A DNA stretch of 64,000 nucleotides from Shewanella sp. MBTL60-112-B2 (GCF_019655055.1 NZ_BPFA01000006.1:1-64000); one strand, 5' to 3'; positions 1 to 8,836 are shown, counted from the stretch's first letter. Notes: generated by a model not told the origin, from the sequence alone. Program-made: numbers and translations.

Positions 1-3
1 GAT

Positions 4-27
4 AAAAGGCGCTTAGGCGCCTTTTTT
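4..27 (+). terminator. Intrinsic terminator of a gene upstream of the window
   Basis: An 8-bp stem (AAAGGCGC / GCGCCTTT) with a TTAG loop is followed by a T run. It would end a plus-strand transcript that begins before the window; the gene it serves is not visible. Confidence 0.75.
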
Positions 28-337
28 GTATTTTCCTGTTGAAATCAGGTTACTGTTGATAATGGTTATCAGTACTCTATTGATTCTTCTCTGACAGGAT
101 GTTTTTAATCCTCCTTCGATTGAGTCTTTTTAAAAAGTTGCCTTAATATCTGAAAGTAGAGGCTTTATCCTATAGATGTGTTGGCATTTTTAGTCTTTAT
201 TAGTGAAATCTAAAAGTGATCTCTTTCATAGTTTTAGCCTTTAATCCTAGAAAGTCCTTTTGCAAATTCTCAAGAAGCGTAGACTAACCTCAAAACATGC
301 AAATAAAATGCATGATTAAAATATAGGAGTTAGTGTC
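28..337. other. Intergenic leader region upstream of hcp
   Basis: About 310 bases without a convincing reading frame, AT-rich. Only the palindrome just before hcp (positions 297-313) stands out. A weak FNR/EtrA-like half palindrome (TTG....TCAA at 260-273) is too degenerate to call. Confidence 0.5.
297..313. promoter_or_regulatory. Putative NsrR-type operator of hcp-hcr
   Basis: ATGCAAATAAAATGCAT is an imperfect palindrome with outer arms ATGCA/TGCAT. The right half matches the AAATGCAT half of the NsrR consensus described for gammaproteobacteria, and hcp-hcr is a typical member of nitric-oxide-responsive NsrR regulons. It ends 24 bases before the start codon, a position suited to repression. 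Family knowledge supports the site; binding is inferred. Confidence 0.5.
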
Positions 338-2002
338 GTGTTTTGTATTCAATGTGAGCAAACAATTAGAACACCTGCGGGTAACGGCTGTAGCTATACC
401 CAAGGTATGTGCGGTAAGTCATCTGATACTTCAGACTTACAAGATCTTCTTATCTATATCTTACAAGGCGTGTCTTCATATGCGGCACTGGCCCGTGAAG
501 TGGGGATTATTGATCATGAGATTGATACCTTTGTGCCAAAGGCATTCTTCGCGACACTGACTAACGTGAACTTTGATGATGAACGTATTATCGCTTACAC
601 CACTCAAGCTGAAACGTTCCGTAATCGCTTAAAAGCAGCGTATGAAGCTAAGTGCAGCGAACTCAATATCGAAGCTAAGCCAATGAATGCGCCAATGCAG
701 TTGGTACTTGGTGCAAGCAAGCCTGAAATGCTTTCTCAAGCACTTCAAGCTGTACCTAACCGTGGTAAAGATGAAGTTCATGAAGATATCATGGGTTTAC
801 GTTTACTTTGCTTATACGGCCTTAAAGGCGCTGCTGCCTATATGGAACACGCTCGCGTACTTGAGCAAACTAGCGACGAAGTTGCTGGTGAATTCCATGA
901 GATCATGGCTTTCCTTGGTGAAGACTCAGTTGATGCCGATAAGTTATTTAATACTGCCATGCAGATTGGCCAGCTTAACTACCGCGTAATGGCAATGCTA
1001 GACGAGGGTGAAACTCACGCTTTTGGTCACCCAGAGCCAACTCAGGTCAATACCAAGTCTGTTAAAGGTAAGGCTATCTTAGTGTCAGGTCACGACATGA
1101 AAGATCTTGAGCTTATTCTTGAGCAAACAGAAGGTAAGGGCATTAACGTATACACTCACGGTGAAATGCTACCAGCTCTTGCTTATCCTGAACTTAAAAA
1201 GTATCCACACTTAGTGGGTAACTACGGCAGTGCATGGCAGAATCAGCAAAAAGAATTTGCCACATTCCCTGGCGCAGTGGTGATGACGTCTAACTGTATC
1301 ATCGACCCAAATGTTGGTGACTACTCAGACCGTATCTTCACTCGTAGTATTGTTGGCTGGCCGGGTGTGACTCATCTAATAGGCGATGATTTTAGTGAAG
1401 TAATTGCTAAAGCTGAGTCTTTAGAAGGCTTTATCTATGATGAGATCCCCCATCTAATCACCATAGGTTTTGCTCGTAATGCGCTAATGGCTGCGGCACC
1501 AACTGTAATTGAAAATGTGAAGAGTGGTGCAATCAAGCATTTCTTCTTAGTTGGTGGTTGTGACGGTGATAAGCAAGAGCGTGGTTACTTTACTGATATT
1601 GCGACTCAAGCTCCAGCTGACTCAGTTATTCTGACTTTAGGTTGTGGTAAGTATAAGTTCAACAAACTTGAGTTTGGTGACATCAACGGTATCCCACGCC
1701 TATTGGATATTGGCCAGTGTAACGATGCTTACTCTGCTATTCAGCTTGCAATTGCGCTTTCTGAAGCATTCGAATGTGACATCAATGAACTACCGCTTAC
1801 TTTAGTACTTTCTTGGTTTGAGCAAAAAGCGATTGTGGTACTGCTAACGCTATTGTCATTGGGTGTTAAAAACATCATGACAGGCCCAACAGCACCTGCA
1901 TTCTTAACGGCTAATCTAGCTAAAGTGTTAGAAGAAAAGTTTGGTCTTCGTAACACAACTACAGTTGAAGCTGATTTAAACCGTGTATTGAATGTCGCGT
2001 AG
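338..2002 (+). CDS. hcp: Hybrid cluster protein (hydroxylamine / NO reductase)
   Basis: Cytosolic Fe-S protein of 554 residues, close to the usual ~550. The N terminus has Cys3, Cys6, Cys18 and Cys25 in a C-X2-C-X11-C-X6-C pattern, the form found in facultative anaerobes. Further on are the hybrid-cluster segments [15 protein letters not shown] and GQCNDAYSA. The start is GTG with AGGAG (325-329) eight bases upstream. Hcp works in nitrosative-stress defence, reducing NO or hydroxylamine with electrons from Hcr, encoded next. The NsrR-like box upstream suggests induction by NO. Identity is very secure; the physiological substrate is still debated for the family. Confidence 0.97.
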   Translation: MFCIQCEQTIRTPAGNGCSYTQGMCGKSSDTSDLQDLLIYILQGVSSYAALAREVGIIDHEIDTFVPKAFFATLTNVNFDDERIIAYTTQAETFRNRLKAAYEAKCSELNIEAKPMNAPMQLVLGASKPEMLSQALQAVPNRGKDEVHEDIMGLRLLCLYGLKGAAAYMEHARVLEQTSDEVAGEFHEIMAFLGEDSVDADKLFNTAMQIGQLNYRVMAMLDEGETHAFGHPEPTQVNTKSVKGKAILVSGHDMKDLELILEQTEGKGINVYTHGEMLPALAYPELKKYPHLVGNYGSAWQNQQKEFATFPGAVVMTSNCIIDPNVGDYSDRIFTRSIVGWPGVTHLIGDDFSEVIAKAESLEGFIYDEIPHLITIGFARNALMAAAPTVIENVKSGAIKHFFLVGGCDGDKQERGYFTDIATQAPADSVILTLGCGKYKFNKLEFGDINGIPRLLDIGQCNDAYSAIQLAIALSEAFECDINELPLTLVLSWFEQKAIVVLLTLLSLGVKNIMTGPTAPAFLTANLAKVLEEKFGLRNTTTVEADLNRVLNVA

Positions 2003-2030
2003 CATTAACTGATTGGGTGAAAGTTAAGTC

Positions 2031-2062
2031 AAAAATGGTCACCTACGTGTGGCCATTTTTTA
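2031..2062 (+). terminator. Hairpin with T run between hcp and hcr
   Basis: A 12-bp stem with one G-U pair (2031-2042 with 2049-2060), a 6-base loop and a T tail. It lies inside what should be one operon, so it is probably a partial terminator that lowers hcr expression relative to hcp. Confidence 0.6.
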
Positions 2063-2096
2063 GTTCTAAGGTTTATGTGGGAAAGGTAGGTGTCGC

Positions 2097-3221
2097 ATGA
2101 ATGTAGCAATCAATAGTCAAATCTCTAAGCCGGATCCATTTTCGGCTCAGCAGTGGCAATCGGGTGAGCATCAGTTAGTTTGTGTGGAAAAGTGGAATGA
2201 AACTCACGATGTCATAAGTTTTCGATTTCAGGGCACAGAGCCTGTAAAGTTTCACTTCAAACCGGGGCAGTTTCTGACCCTGCTACTTGAAATTAACGGC
2301 GAGAAAATTGGCCGTAGTTATACCATTAGCTCATCCCCTTCACGGCCTTATTCGATTGTACTAACTATCAAGCGTATTGAAGGCGGGAAGGTTTCTAACT
2401 ATTTAGCAGATAATCTTGAAGTCGGACATCTAGTGCGCGCTTTGGGACCTGATGGCGCATTTAACTTGGTAGATATCCCTGCTAAAAAATACCTGTTTTT
2501 AAGCGCTGGTTGCGGTATTACACCAATGTTTTCCATGTCGCGCTGGTTAACCGATACCGAAATGGGTCCCGATATAAGCTTCCTGCACAGTGCAAAGTCT
2601 AATAAAGATCTGATTTTTGAATCAACCATTGCACAAATGGCCGAGCGCAGTAGCGAATTCAAGCTTAACTATATTTTAGAAGAGCTTGGCATATTTGCTA
2701 ATGTTGGAGTAAGCGGTAAGTTTACCGACAAACAAGCAGGGCGCTTAAATGCTGAAAATCTTGCACGCCTAGTACCAGACTTTAAAACTCGTACTGTGTT
2801 TGTCTGTGGTCCAGAGCCTTATATGAATGCCGTTAAAGCATTACTAGAATCGTTAGATTTTGATATGTCGCAGTTTCATCAAGAAAGCTTTGGCACCTTT
2901 AAAGGTGATAGTGCCGAGCTCGATGCTGCTATAGAGCAAGGTACAAACAATAGTGCCGATGCTAGCGGCTTTATGCTAAGTATTGGTGACAGAAACCGCA
3001 CCTTGTCTGCTGGGCAAACACTGCTGGACGGCATTGAGGCGGAGGGCTTACCTATTATTGCTGCTTGTCGTTCAGGAGTATGCGGCGCGTGTAAGTGTAA
3101 GGTTGTCGATGGTGAAGTAGAGTCATCAAGTCTGATGGCATTAACAGCAGATGAAATAGCACAAGGGTACGTCCTTGCGTGTTCGACTAAGTTAAAGTCG
3201 GATGTGAGCTTAGAGCTTTAG
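2097..3221 (+). CDS. hcr: NADH oxidoreductase for Hcp
   Basis: 374-residue cytosolic electron-transfer protein. The N-terminal half is a ferredoxin-reductase module: an FAD-binding RSYTISSSP segment near residue 70 and an NAD-binding GCGITPMFSM segment near residue 140. The C-terminal ~85 residues form a plant-type 2Fe-2S ferredoxin domain with CRSGVCGACKC and a final LACS cysteine. It passes electrons from NADH to Hcp. The ATG at 2097 is preceded by an AGGTAGGTG purine stretch. It lies 94 bases after hcp, with a hairpin between them, and probably shares its promoter. Confidence 0.95.
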   Translation: MNVAINSQISKPDPFSAQQWQSGEHQLVCVEKWNETHDVISFRFQGTEPVKFHFKPGQFLTLLLEINGEKIGRSYTISSSPSRPYSIVLTIKRIEGGKVSNYLADNLEVGHLVRALGPDGAFNLVDIPAKKYLFLSAGCGITPMFSMSRWLTDTEMGPDISFLHSAKSNKDLIFESTIAQMAERSSEFKLNYILEELGIFANVGVSGKFTDKQAGRLNAENLARLVPDFKTRTVFVCGPEPYMNAVKALLESLDFDMSQFHQESFGTFKGDSAELDAAIEQGTNNSADASGFMLSIGDRNRTLSAGQTLLDGIEAEGLPIIAACRSGVCGACKCKVVDGEVESSSLMALTADEIAQGYVLACSTKLKSDVSLEL

Positions 3222-3327
3222 CTGAGCGTTTAAGTCTTCATGGAATAACGGTGATTAAGTCGATTGCATGAAATCTTAAATAATCCAGATGTGAAAGTTG
3301 CGTTACAGACAATGAGAAAGTAAGGTT

Positions 3328-3363
3328 AAAGACAGCGCATGAAGGATTTGCGCCTGTCTTTTT
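3328..3363 (+). terminator. Terminator of hcr
   Basis: AAAGACAG-CGCA pairs with TGCG-C-CTGTCTTT (one bulged C), followed by TT. It closes the hcp-hcr transcript. Confidence 0.65.
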
Positions 3364-3408
3364 ATACCAAGTATGTTCCTCAGGTATTATTTCTCTATGG
3401 AGTGGCGC

Positions 3409-3747
3409 ATGGCATCAACTTTACATTCTCAATCGCTAGCACTAGAAGATAGAAGCCTTGCTCATCTTTTGTATGGGCTTATGGCCTGTTTTCCGCTTTT
3501 TCTCGTTCCCGCAGGGCTTAGCCTACTTATTAATATCTACCAGCCGCAACAAGATCCAAATAGCACTATGGCAGTGCACTTACGTTGGCAGCGCTGGTCT
3601 ATCATGGGTCTGTTTACCGTTTTTCTTGTTGGTTATCTAGCTAGTCAACAATGGCTTAGTACAACACTGTATGTTGCTGGTGCAGTATGGTTTTCTGGCC
3701 GTGTGTTTAAAGGTTGGTTAAGCCTCATTGAAGGCCGAAATCTTTAG
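3409..3747 (+). CDS. Small integral membrane protein of unknown function
   Basis: Not recognised as a named family. The likely start is the ATG at 3409, with GGAG (3399-3402) six bases upstream, giving 112 residues; ATGs at 3373 and 3397 are alternatives. Hydrophobic stretches suggest three inner-membrane helices: residues ~18-40 (LYGLMACFPLFLVPAG), ~62-80 (WSIMGLFTVFLVGYL) and ~85-100 (TLYVAGAVWFSG). There is no signal peptide and no catalytic motif. It lies between the hcr terminator and the antiporter gene, 61 bases upstream of the latter, so it could share that transcript. No function is proposed. Confidence 0.7.
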   Translation: MASTLHSQSLALEDRSLAHLLYGLMACFPLFLVPAGLSLLINIYQPQQDPNSTMAVHLRWQRWSIMGLFTVFLVGYLASQQWLSTTLYVAGAVWFSGRVFKGWLSLIEGRNL

Positions 3748-3808
3748 TCAAATATATCTAACCCTACCTATCTAACCTAAATATTTAGAATCAGACTGAG
3801 ACCTGCCT

Positions 3809-5095
3809 GTGACTAGTTACGAAATTCTTTGCCTGCTATCTGCACTTTCTTTAGTTATTTCACTTATCTCTTCTCGCTTACATCGTTGGCAGCAAACCAT
3901 CACCATTACCGCCTTAGCTTTAGGGCTGAGCTTAATTATTTTAATTGCCGGTAAAATCTTTGGCGTCGAGCTCTACTCGACTTTGGTGACAGATCTCGAG
4001 CAGCTTGATTTTAAGGCCTTACTGCTTAACGGCATGTTAGGCTTTTTATTGTTTGCAGGTGCGCTGCAGATAAAGCTCAATGTGTTAAAGCAGCAGCGCT
4101 GGGAGATCTTTGTTCTAGCATTTGTTGGAACACTTATTTCTACTTTAGTTATTGGTGGTTTGCTATACCTGCTGTCTGGCTTTTTGGGATTACAGCTTAA
4201 CTTTAGCTACTGCCTTTTGTTTGGGGCCTTGATCTCGCCAACCGATCCGATTGCTGTGCTGGCGATAATTAAGCAGCTAGGTGCGCCAGAAGATATCGCG
4301 ATTCAAGTCGAAGGCGAATCACTGTTTAATGACGGCATCGGCTTAGTTATTTTCGTTGCCATATCTCAGGTGGCCTTCTCCACTGAACCGTTAACGTTTG
4401 CCGGTGTCAGTGGTTTATTTATTCGTGAGGCGTTAGGCGGATTGCTATATGGCGGGGTGTTAGCGGCGATGCTTCATGGCATGCTGCATTTATCCGAAGA
4501 ACGTACTCAGTATTTATTAATGACACTGTTAGTGCCAAGCGCGGGGTACGTTGGTGCAGATATGCTTGGTGTCTCAGGCCCGTTAGCTATGGTGGCATCG
4601 GGAATTATTATTGGTAATGTCAGTGTACCTAAGTTACTTAAAGAGAGTGAGTGGGACCATCTCGATAGTTTTTGGCTGCTGATTGAGTCTTTCTTTAATT
4701 CATTATTGTTCTTACTGCTTGGCTTATTGTTACTACTGATCCATTTTGACGCCGAGCTATGGTGGTTCATGTTGTTGGCTGTGCCGATAGTTCTTATTGG
4801 CCGTATCATCAGTATTTATCTGCCTTATTTCGGATTCAGGCGCTTTAGACGCTATAACTCTTATGCAGAGAAGATATTAGTTTGGGGTGGGCTGCGTGGG
4901 GGCTTAGCACTGGCGATGGCGATGAGTTTACCTACGGGAGTATTGATTATACCTGGTAGTAATATCGATTTGCGTGAACTACTTATGGTGATGACGTATG
5001 CGGTAGTGGTGTTTTCTATACTCGTTCAAGGAACCACAATTCCAAGCTTAATTGATAAAAGTAACGCCGAGCATGCTGCTCAGCGTAAACCTTAA
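3809..5095 (+). CDS. Na+/H+ antiporter, CPA1 (NhaP-like) family
   Basis: 428-residue protein with about 12 predicted membrane helices. CPA1 hallmarks are present: ISPTDPIAV at residues 142-150, GESLFNDGIGLV at 169-180 with the Asn174-Asp175 pair expected in the ion-binding site, and WGGLRGGLALAMAMSLP in a late helix. Such transporters exchange internal Na+ (or K+) for external protons in pH and salt homeostasis, fitting a marine bacterium. The start is a GTG and the ribosome binding site is weak. It runs convergent to pheA. The ion specificity cannot be read from sequence. Confidence 0.88.
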   Translation: MTSYEILCLLSALSLVISLISSRLHRWQQTITITALALGLSLIILIAGKIFGVELYSTLVTDLEQLDFKALLLNGMLGFLLFAGALQIKLNVLKQQRWEIFVLAFVGTLISTLVIGGLLYLLSGFLGLQLNFSYCLLFGALISPTDPIAVLAIIKQLGAPEDIAIQVEGESLFNDGIGLVIFVAISQVAFSTEPLTFAGVSGLFIREALGGLLYGGVLAAMLHGMLHLSEERTQYLLMTLLVPSAGYVGADMLGVSGPLAMVASGIIIGNVSVPKLLKESEWDHLDSFWLLIESFFNSLLFLLLGLLLLLIHFDAELWWFMLLAVPIVLIGRIISIYLPYFGFRRFRRYNSYAEKILVWGGLRGGLALAMAMSLPTGVLIIPGSNIDLRELLMVMTYAVVVFSILVQGTTIPSLIDKSNAEHAAQRKP

Positions 5096-5121
5096 TCTGC
5101 ACTCATTCTCGCCAGCTCGCT

Positions 5122-5156
5122 ATTACCTGCTCTCACTCATCTTTGTTGCAGGTAAT
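5122..5156. terminator. Inverted repeat between convergent genes
   Basis: ATTACCTGC at 5122-5130 and GCAGGTAAT at 5148-5156 form a 9-bp stem around a 17-base loop, between the ends of the antiporter gene and pheA. There is no clear T run, so terminator activity is uncertain. Confidence 0.3.
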
Positions 5157-5168
5157 GGAGAGCGTCGG

Positions 5169-7142
5169 CTAATGGTACAAGTTACCTAATACCGCTTTAA
5201 CAAGCTCACCTGGCTGACCTTGAGCTGCAATATCTATCGCGCTTAGGTTTATCATGACACCATCACCTTTAAGCTGCTTAATGGCTTTAGCAAATGTAGC
5301 GAGCTGATCTGCATCAATGGCATAACTTGGATTAACAACAACGGGTAAGTGACTCAAGGCTTTTAGCTCAACCAATGCGGCCAAATCTAGCGATGGTTTA
5401 CCTGAATTGTTCAATGTAGTCACGCCTGACTCACAAAGTATCAGCTGCTGATTACCTTGGCTGAGTACTTCTTCTGCGGCATTAAGCAGGTCATCTACAC
5501 TTGCCATCGCATTACGTTCTAAAATCACAGGAACCAGCAAACTGCCTAGTTGGCTTAGTATGGCTTGGTTATACATTAAGTTGCCTGCAAGCATCACCAC
5601 ATCGGCAAATTGGATTGCCATACTTAAATCTGTTTCGTGCTCAATGGCTAACACACAAACTAGATTAAATTGGCTCAGGGCATGCTTAAATTTCTCTATC
5701 GAGCTAATAAGATCACTTTGTTGACTCAAGCCCTGAATAACAACCGCTTGGAATCCTGACTCTTTAAGCTCTTTTGCCATTTGTTCAAATTGCAGCAGAT
5801 CAAGTGGCAACTGTACCTGAGCTATAGCGCCTAGATTCCCATCGCCGAGGCTTAGTTGGCCGCAAATCACTTGAGTAGATTCATTTTTATATTGCTTACT
5901 TACGCGCATCTGTTTACTCGGCGGCGTAGCGGCAACTGTGGTCGATTTAGACGTGTCAGGTTCTATCATCAATTGGCTATTACTTAGCTGAGTTGGTTTA
6001 ACTGTTTCACATGGATAGCAGCCAAGCACCTTAATAAAACGAGTGGTTCTTTCTAACTCTTTTAATGCTGCTTGCATCGGCTCACTCGATAAGTTTGCAT
6101 CGATATCGAGATAAAACATCTCTTCCCATGGTGTACCAGGAATTGGACGCGACTCGAGTTTGCTCATATTCAGGTTACGGGCTTTAAGTACCAGTAAGGC
6201 TTCAACCAGTGCGCCTGGTTTCTGCCCCGTAGCCATAATAAGTGTGCACTTAGCTGGAAGCTGAGACGGTACTTCGACTGCTTTTCTTGCTACAACTATA
6301 AAGCGGCTTTGGTTGATTTTTTGATTGGCAAGCCCACTTTCAACGGCTTCTAATTGATATAGAGCGCCACCTTCAGCGCTGCCGATTGCTGCTACGCTGT
6401 TATCATTGGCATTACAGACCATTTCCATTGCTTCGGCGCTGCTTGAGCAATATTCGAGTTTAAACTCGCCGTGTTGACTCAGGTAGCGACTGCACTGACT
6501 TATTGGCTGTGGGTGTGCGTAAACGGTTTTGATATCATTAATGGTGCTGCCACTATTTGCTAATAAACAATGGCCAACTTCGATAGTGGTTTCACCGACA
6601 ATGGCAAGGCTGGTGTGCTGCAGCACATCATAAACTTCGTTGATTGAGCCTGATGATGTGTTTTCAATAGGTAGAAAACCATAATCAGCGTGTCCAGATT
6701 CGACGGCGGCAACGATTTCATCAAAACTTTGGCAGCCTAAATCTTGCATCTCTACTTGGCGTCTATCGCAATAACGACTCGCTGCGAGGTATGAATAAGA
6801 ACCGCGAGCCCCTAAATAGGCAATGCAATATTGTTGCTGCTGAGTTTCAGGGTTTGCACGGCCATGCAAGTAGGCTTGTTGGTTAAGCACAGAGTCTTCG
6901 ATAATGCTTTGATACAGAGATATTACGTAGTGAGCATCTAAACCTTGTTCACGGCCTTGTTTCACCAAGCGAGATAACAGCTCTTTTTCACGAATGGTAT
7001 CGCGTATAGGCCTAACATCAACCTCTTTACTGCGGGCGACATCTAAACTTAATTCTCGGCGCTTAGCAAGCAGAGCCAGTAGTTCATTGTCGAGACTAGT
7101 GATCTGCTCTCGAGTGTGGTTTAAGGGTTGTGGTTTACTCAT
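5169..7142 (-). CDS. pheA: Chorismate mutase / prephenate dehydratase with C-terminal degenerate DAHP-synthase-like domain
   Basis: P-protein of phenylalanine synthesis (chorismate to prephenate to phenylpyruvate). The ATG at 7142 is chosen over one 13 codons earlier because AGAGG lies five bases before it and the protein then begins like other PheA. In 657-residue numbering: AroQ chorismate mutase ~1-90, prephenate dehydratase ~105-285 (with SRF in place of the usual TRF), ACT domain with the Phe-binding GALV (310-313) and ESRP (330-333). A typical PheA ends near 385. Here a linker and ~235 more residues follow, resembling type I-beta DAHP synthase, but the catalytic Lys, PEP-binding Arg residues and three of four metal ligands are replaced. 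Expression is controlled by the attenuator upstream. Confidence 0.95.
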   Translation of the reverse strand: MSKPQPLNHTREQITSLDNELLALLAKRRELSLDVARSKEVDVRPIRDTIREKELLSRLVKQGREQGLDAHYVISLYQSIIEDSVLNQQAYLHGRANPETQQQQYCIAYLGARGSYSYLAASRYCDRRQVEMQDLGCQSFDEIVAAVESGHADYGFLPIENTSSGSINEVYDVLQHTSLAIVGETTIEVGHCLLANSGSTINDIKTVYAHPQPISQCSRYLSQHGEFKLEYCSSSAEAMEMVCNANDNSVAAIGSAEGGALYQLEAVESGLANQKINQSRFIVVARKAVEVPSQLPAKCTLIMATGQKPGALVEALLVLKARNLNMSKLESRPIPGTPWEEMFYLDIDANLSSEPMQAALKELERTTRFIKVLGCYPCETVKPTQLSNSQLMIEPDTSKSTTVAATPPSKQMRVSKQYKNESTQVICGQLSLGDGNLGAIAQVQLPLDLLQFEQMAKELKESGFQAVVIQGLSQQSDLISSIEKFKHALSQFNLVCVLAIEHETDLSMAIQFADVVMLAGNLMYNQAILSQLGSLLVPVILERNAMASVDDLLNAAEEVLSQGNQQLILCESGVTTLNNSGKPSLDLAALVELKALSHLPVVVNPSYAIDADQLATFAKAIKQLKGDGVMINLSAIDIAAQGQPGELVKAVLGNLYH

Positions 7143-7210
7143 CTTAGCCTCTGAATCTATTTCTAATATCCGTAGCAACAAGCTTCAAGTGAAAGCTTGT
7201 CCTTGCTGAT

Positions 7211-7239
7211 ATAAAAAAGCCTCCCATGTGGGAGGCTTT
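7211..7239 (-). terminator. pheA attenuator terminator
   Basis: On the minus strand an 11-bp perfect stem (7216-7226 with 7229-7239) precedes a run of six T. It sits between pheL and pheA. The GGAGGC inside the leader reading frame can pair with the GCCTCC arm of this stem, which provides an antiterminator. This is classical Phe attenuation: ribosome stalling at Phe codons favours the antiterminator. Confidence 0.88.
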
Positions 7240-7258
7240 GGAATTTTCACTTTCGTTT

Positions 7259-7333
7259 TTACACCGAAATTCCGCCTCCAGGAGTGGGGGATATAAAAAA
7301 GAAAGTAAAAAATGCAGTATGGATTTTGTTCAT
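7259..7333 (-). CDS. pheL: pheA leader peptide
   Basis: A 24-codon frame starts at the ATG at 7333 (minus strand) and begins MNKIHTAFFTFFF, so five of residues 8-13 are Phe; it continues ISPTPGGG and ends at TAA. It precedes the attenuator hairpin and pheA, in the same raiA-pheL-pheA context known from enteric bacteria. No Shine-Dalgarno sequence is visible: the upstream bases are TTTTAATTGC. It acts in cis: scarce Phe-tRNA stalls the ribosome on the Phe codons and allows read-through into pheA. Confidence 0.9.
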   Translation of the reverse strand: MNKIHTAFFTFFFISPTPGGGISV

Positions 7334-7340
7334 GCAATTA

Positions 7341-7369
7341 AAACTAAAGGTGGGGGGCTTGAGTGTCAA
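7341..7369 (-). promoter_or_regulatory. Probable pheL-pheA promoter
   Basis: On the minus strand a perfect -35 TTGACA (7369-7364) and a -10-like TAGTTT (7346-7341) are 17 bases apart. The predicted transcription start falls within a few bases of the pheL ATG, so the mRNA could be leaderless. The -35 is strong, the -10 moderate. Confidence 0.55.
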
Positions 7370-7401
7370 TCAAAACTTGGTGTAATTGAGTTTTTTGCAT
7401 T

Positions 7402-7427
7402 AAAAAGCGCACCCGAGGGTGCGCTTT
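7402..7427 (-). terminator. Terminator of raiA
   Basis: AAAGCGCACCC/GGGTGCGCTTT stem, followed on the minus strand by TTTTT, a few bases after the raiA stop codon. It separates raiA from the pheL-pheA unit. Confidence 0.85.
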
Positions 7428-7449
7428 GCGTGTAAATTTAACAATGATA

Positions 7450-7812
7450 TCAAGCTGCGTATTCCTCCTCTAAGTTGTCATCAAAGTCGTCATCAATGGC
7501 ATCATCTTCTACTTTAAGTGCTGCGTGACGTTGACTTTCTGGTTTATGAGTCAGGCGATTTAGCTGTTTCTCCAGCTTTTGTCCCATTGCATTAATTGCT
7601 GCGTAAAGGTCGTCGTGTTTCGCCTGGGCAAATAATTTGGCACTTGGAATGCCTACAGAAGCTTCAATTTTAAAACCTTGCTTCTCCTGCTCAATAATAA
7701 CGTGTGGATTAATTAGCTGCACATCGTGTCTTGCTAACTTATTTAATCTGGTCTCAATACGTTCGCGGATAGATTCAGTAACTTCAAAGTGCTTGCTAGT
7801 AATCTTTATCAT
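7450..7812 (-). CDS. raiA: Ribosome-associated inhibitor A (YfiA / protein Y)
   Basis: 120-residue protein of the short HPF/RaiA family. It begins MIKITSKHFEVTESIRERIE and contains the conserved KLFAQAKHDDLYAAINAM segment near residues 60-80. An acidic tail follows (DDDFDDNLEEE), resembling RaiA rather than the shorter HPF, and there is no long-HPF dimerisation domain. RaiA binds the 30S decoding channel in stationary phase or cold stress, blocking translation and preserving ribosomes. AAAGG lies nine bases before the ATG. A CRP site is placed to activate its promoter. The position next to pheL-pheA is conserved with enteric bacteria. Confidence 0.93.
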   Translation of the reverse strand: MIKITSKHFEVTESIRERIETRLNKLARHDVQLINPHVIIEQEKQGFKIEASVGIPSAKLFAQAKHDDLYAAINAMGQKLEKQLNRLTHKPESQRHAALKVEDDAIDDDFDDNLEEEYAA

Positions 7813-7843
7813 ATTTCGAACCTTTTGTTGTTTCCTTGAGTTC

Positions 7844-7886
7844 AGATTACCAATCTCAGGCAGGAAAGTCGTGATCTAAATCACAT
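7844..7886 (-). promoter_or_regulatory. raiA promoter with class II CRP site
   Basis: The near-palindrome CGTGATCTAAATCACA (7870-7885) matches the CRP consensus closely. On the minus strand a -10-like TAATCT lies at 7849-7844, placing the start near 7837 and the CRP centre near -41, the class II activation geometry. CRP control of raiA is known in E. coli. Confidence 0.7.
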
Positions 7887-8122
7887 TTTATTGGCTCTTT
7901 TAAACTGTTCGGCTTTTATTTGATCACTTAGACAAATATAGCCAATAACTGGCCAAATTTCCTTGAAAATCGGTAAAAAGCAGGTCATATTGGATTGGAT
8001 AAGTCCTACCTTATTTAGCACTTCCAACAAAAAAGTGTGTGTAAATAACCCCATAGCTCTTCTTTATTTCCCGCTTTATAATGTGCCCGTAAACTAAAAT
8101 TAATTACTAAGAGTGGCTAAAC

Positions 8123-8815
8123 ATGGAACAAGATCTAGTCAAAGTTAAAGTGTGGGATATTCCAACAAGGGTTTTCCATTGGGGAATGCTGTGCTTGCTT
8201 GGTGGATTATGGTGGACAGCAGATGCTGGAGAAATGGAATGGCATCAGATTTTAGCCTATATGTTGATGGTATTGATTGGTGTCAGACTAGTTTGGGGAT
8301 TCATAGGCAGTGACACTGCGAAGTTTAGCCACTTTGTTCGTTCGCCAAAAACGGTTTTGAACTACCTTGGTAAAACGAAGCGCGAGGGGATTTCAACATC
8401 GCTTGGTCATAACCCTGTTGGTGGCTATATGGTCGTCGCTTTAATTACCCTTGTATGTGTGCAATTGGGCACTGGATTATTTGCCACTGATGATATTTTT
8501 ACTGAAGGCCCGCTTTATGGGCTAGTCAGCTCTGATACCGCTAGCTGGCTTACATGGTTACATAAGAAGAATTTTGATTTGATTTTAATCCTAGCGGCAA
8601 TACACGTATTAGCAGTTGGGGTGCATATGATCAAAGGTGATAAAATCCTTGGGGCTATGTTTAGCGGTTATAAGAAGTTACCTGAGTCAAAGGTCGTTGC
8701 TGTAAACGCTGATGAACTCGCCTTTGCTTCTGTGATTAAAGCTGTTGTTATTGCGGCAGTGATTGGCGTATTGGTTGTGAATTACTTAATGCTACCTGTG
8801 ATTGATATGCTTTAA
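8123..8815 (+). CDS. Cytochrome b561-type membrane protein (Ni/Fe-hydrogenase b-subunit-like family)
   Basis: 230-residue inner-membrane di-haem b candidate. It opens VWDIPTRVFHW, typical of this family, with His19 and His41 near helices 1 and 2, GHNPVGG at residues 95-101 before a third helix, and His147, His161 and His168 around a fourth helix. A fifth hydrophobic stretch lies at the C terminus. Such proteins pass quinol electrons to soluble c-type cytochromes. The next gene, convergent, encodes a cytochrome c', a pairing that suggests a redox partnership but does not prove one. The last ~45 residues extend beyond the haem-binding core. Confidence 0.85.
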   Translation: MEQDLVKVKVWDIPTRVFHWGMLCLLGGLWWTADAGEMEWHQILAYMLMVLIGVRLVWGFIGSDTAKFSHFVRSPKTVLNYLGKTKREGISTSLGHNPVGGYMVVALITLVCVQLGTGLFATDDIFTEGPLYGLVSSDTASWLTWLHKKNFDLILILAAIHVLAVGVHMIKGDKILGAMFSGYKKLPESKVVAVNADELAFASVIKAVVIAAVIGVLVVNYLMLPVIDML

Positions 8816-8836
8816 TCAAGGTATAGAATCTACAAT

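Noticed and set aside
260..273. FNR/EtrA-like box upstream of hcp (TTGCAAATTCTCAA)
   Set aside because: Only about 7 of 10 consensus positions match; too weak in AT-rich DNA to call.
7226..7435. Plus-strand frame opposite pheL and the attenuator
   Set aside because: Shadow of the leader region; the minus-strand Phe-rich peptide and attenuator explain the segment.
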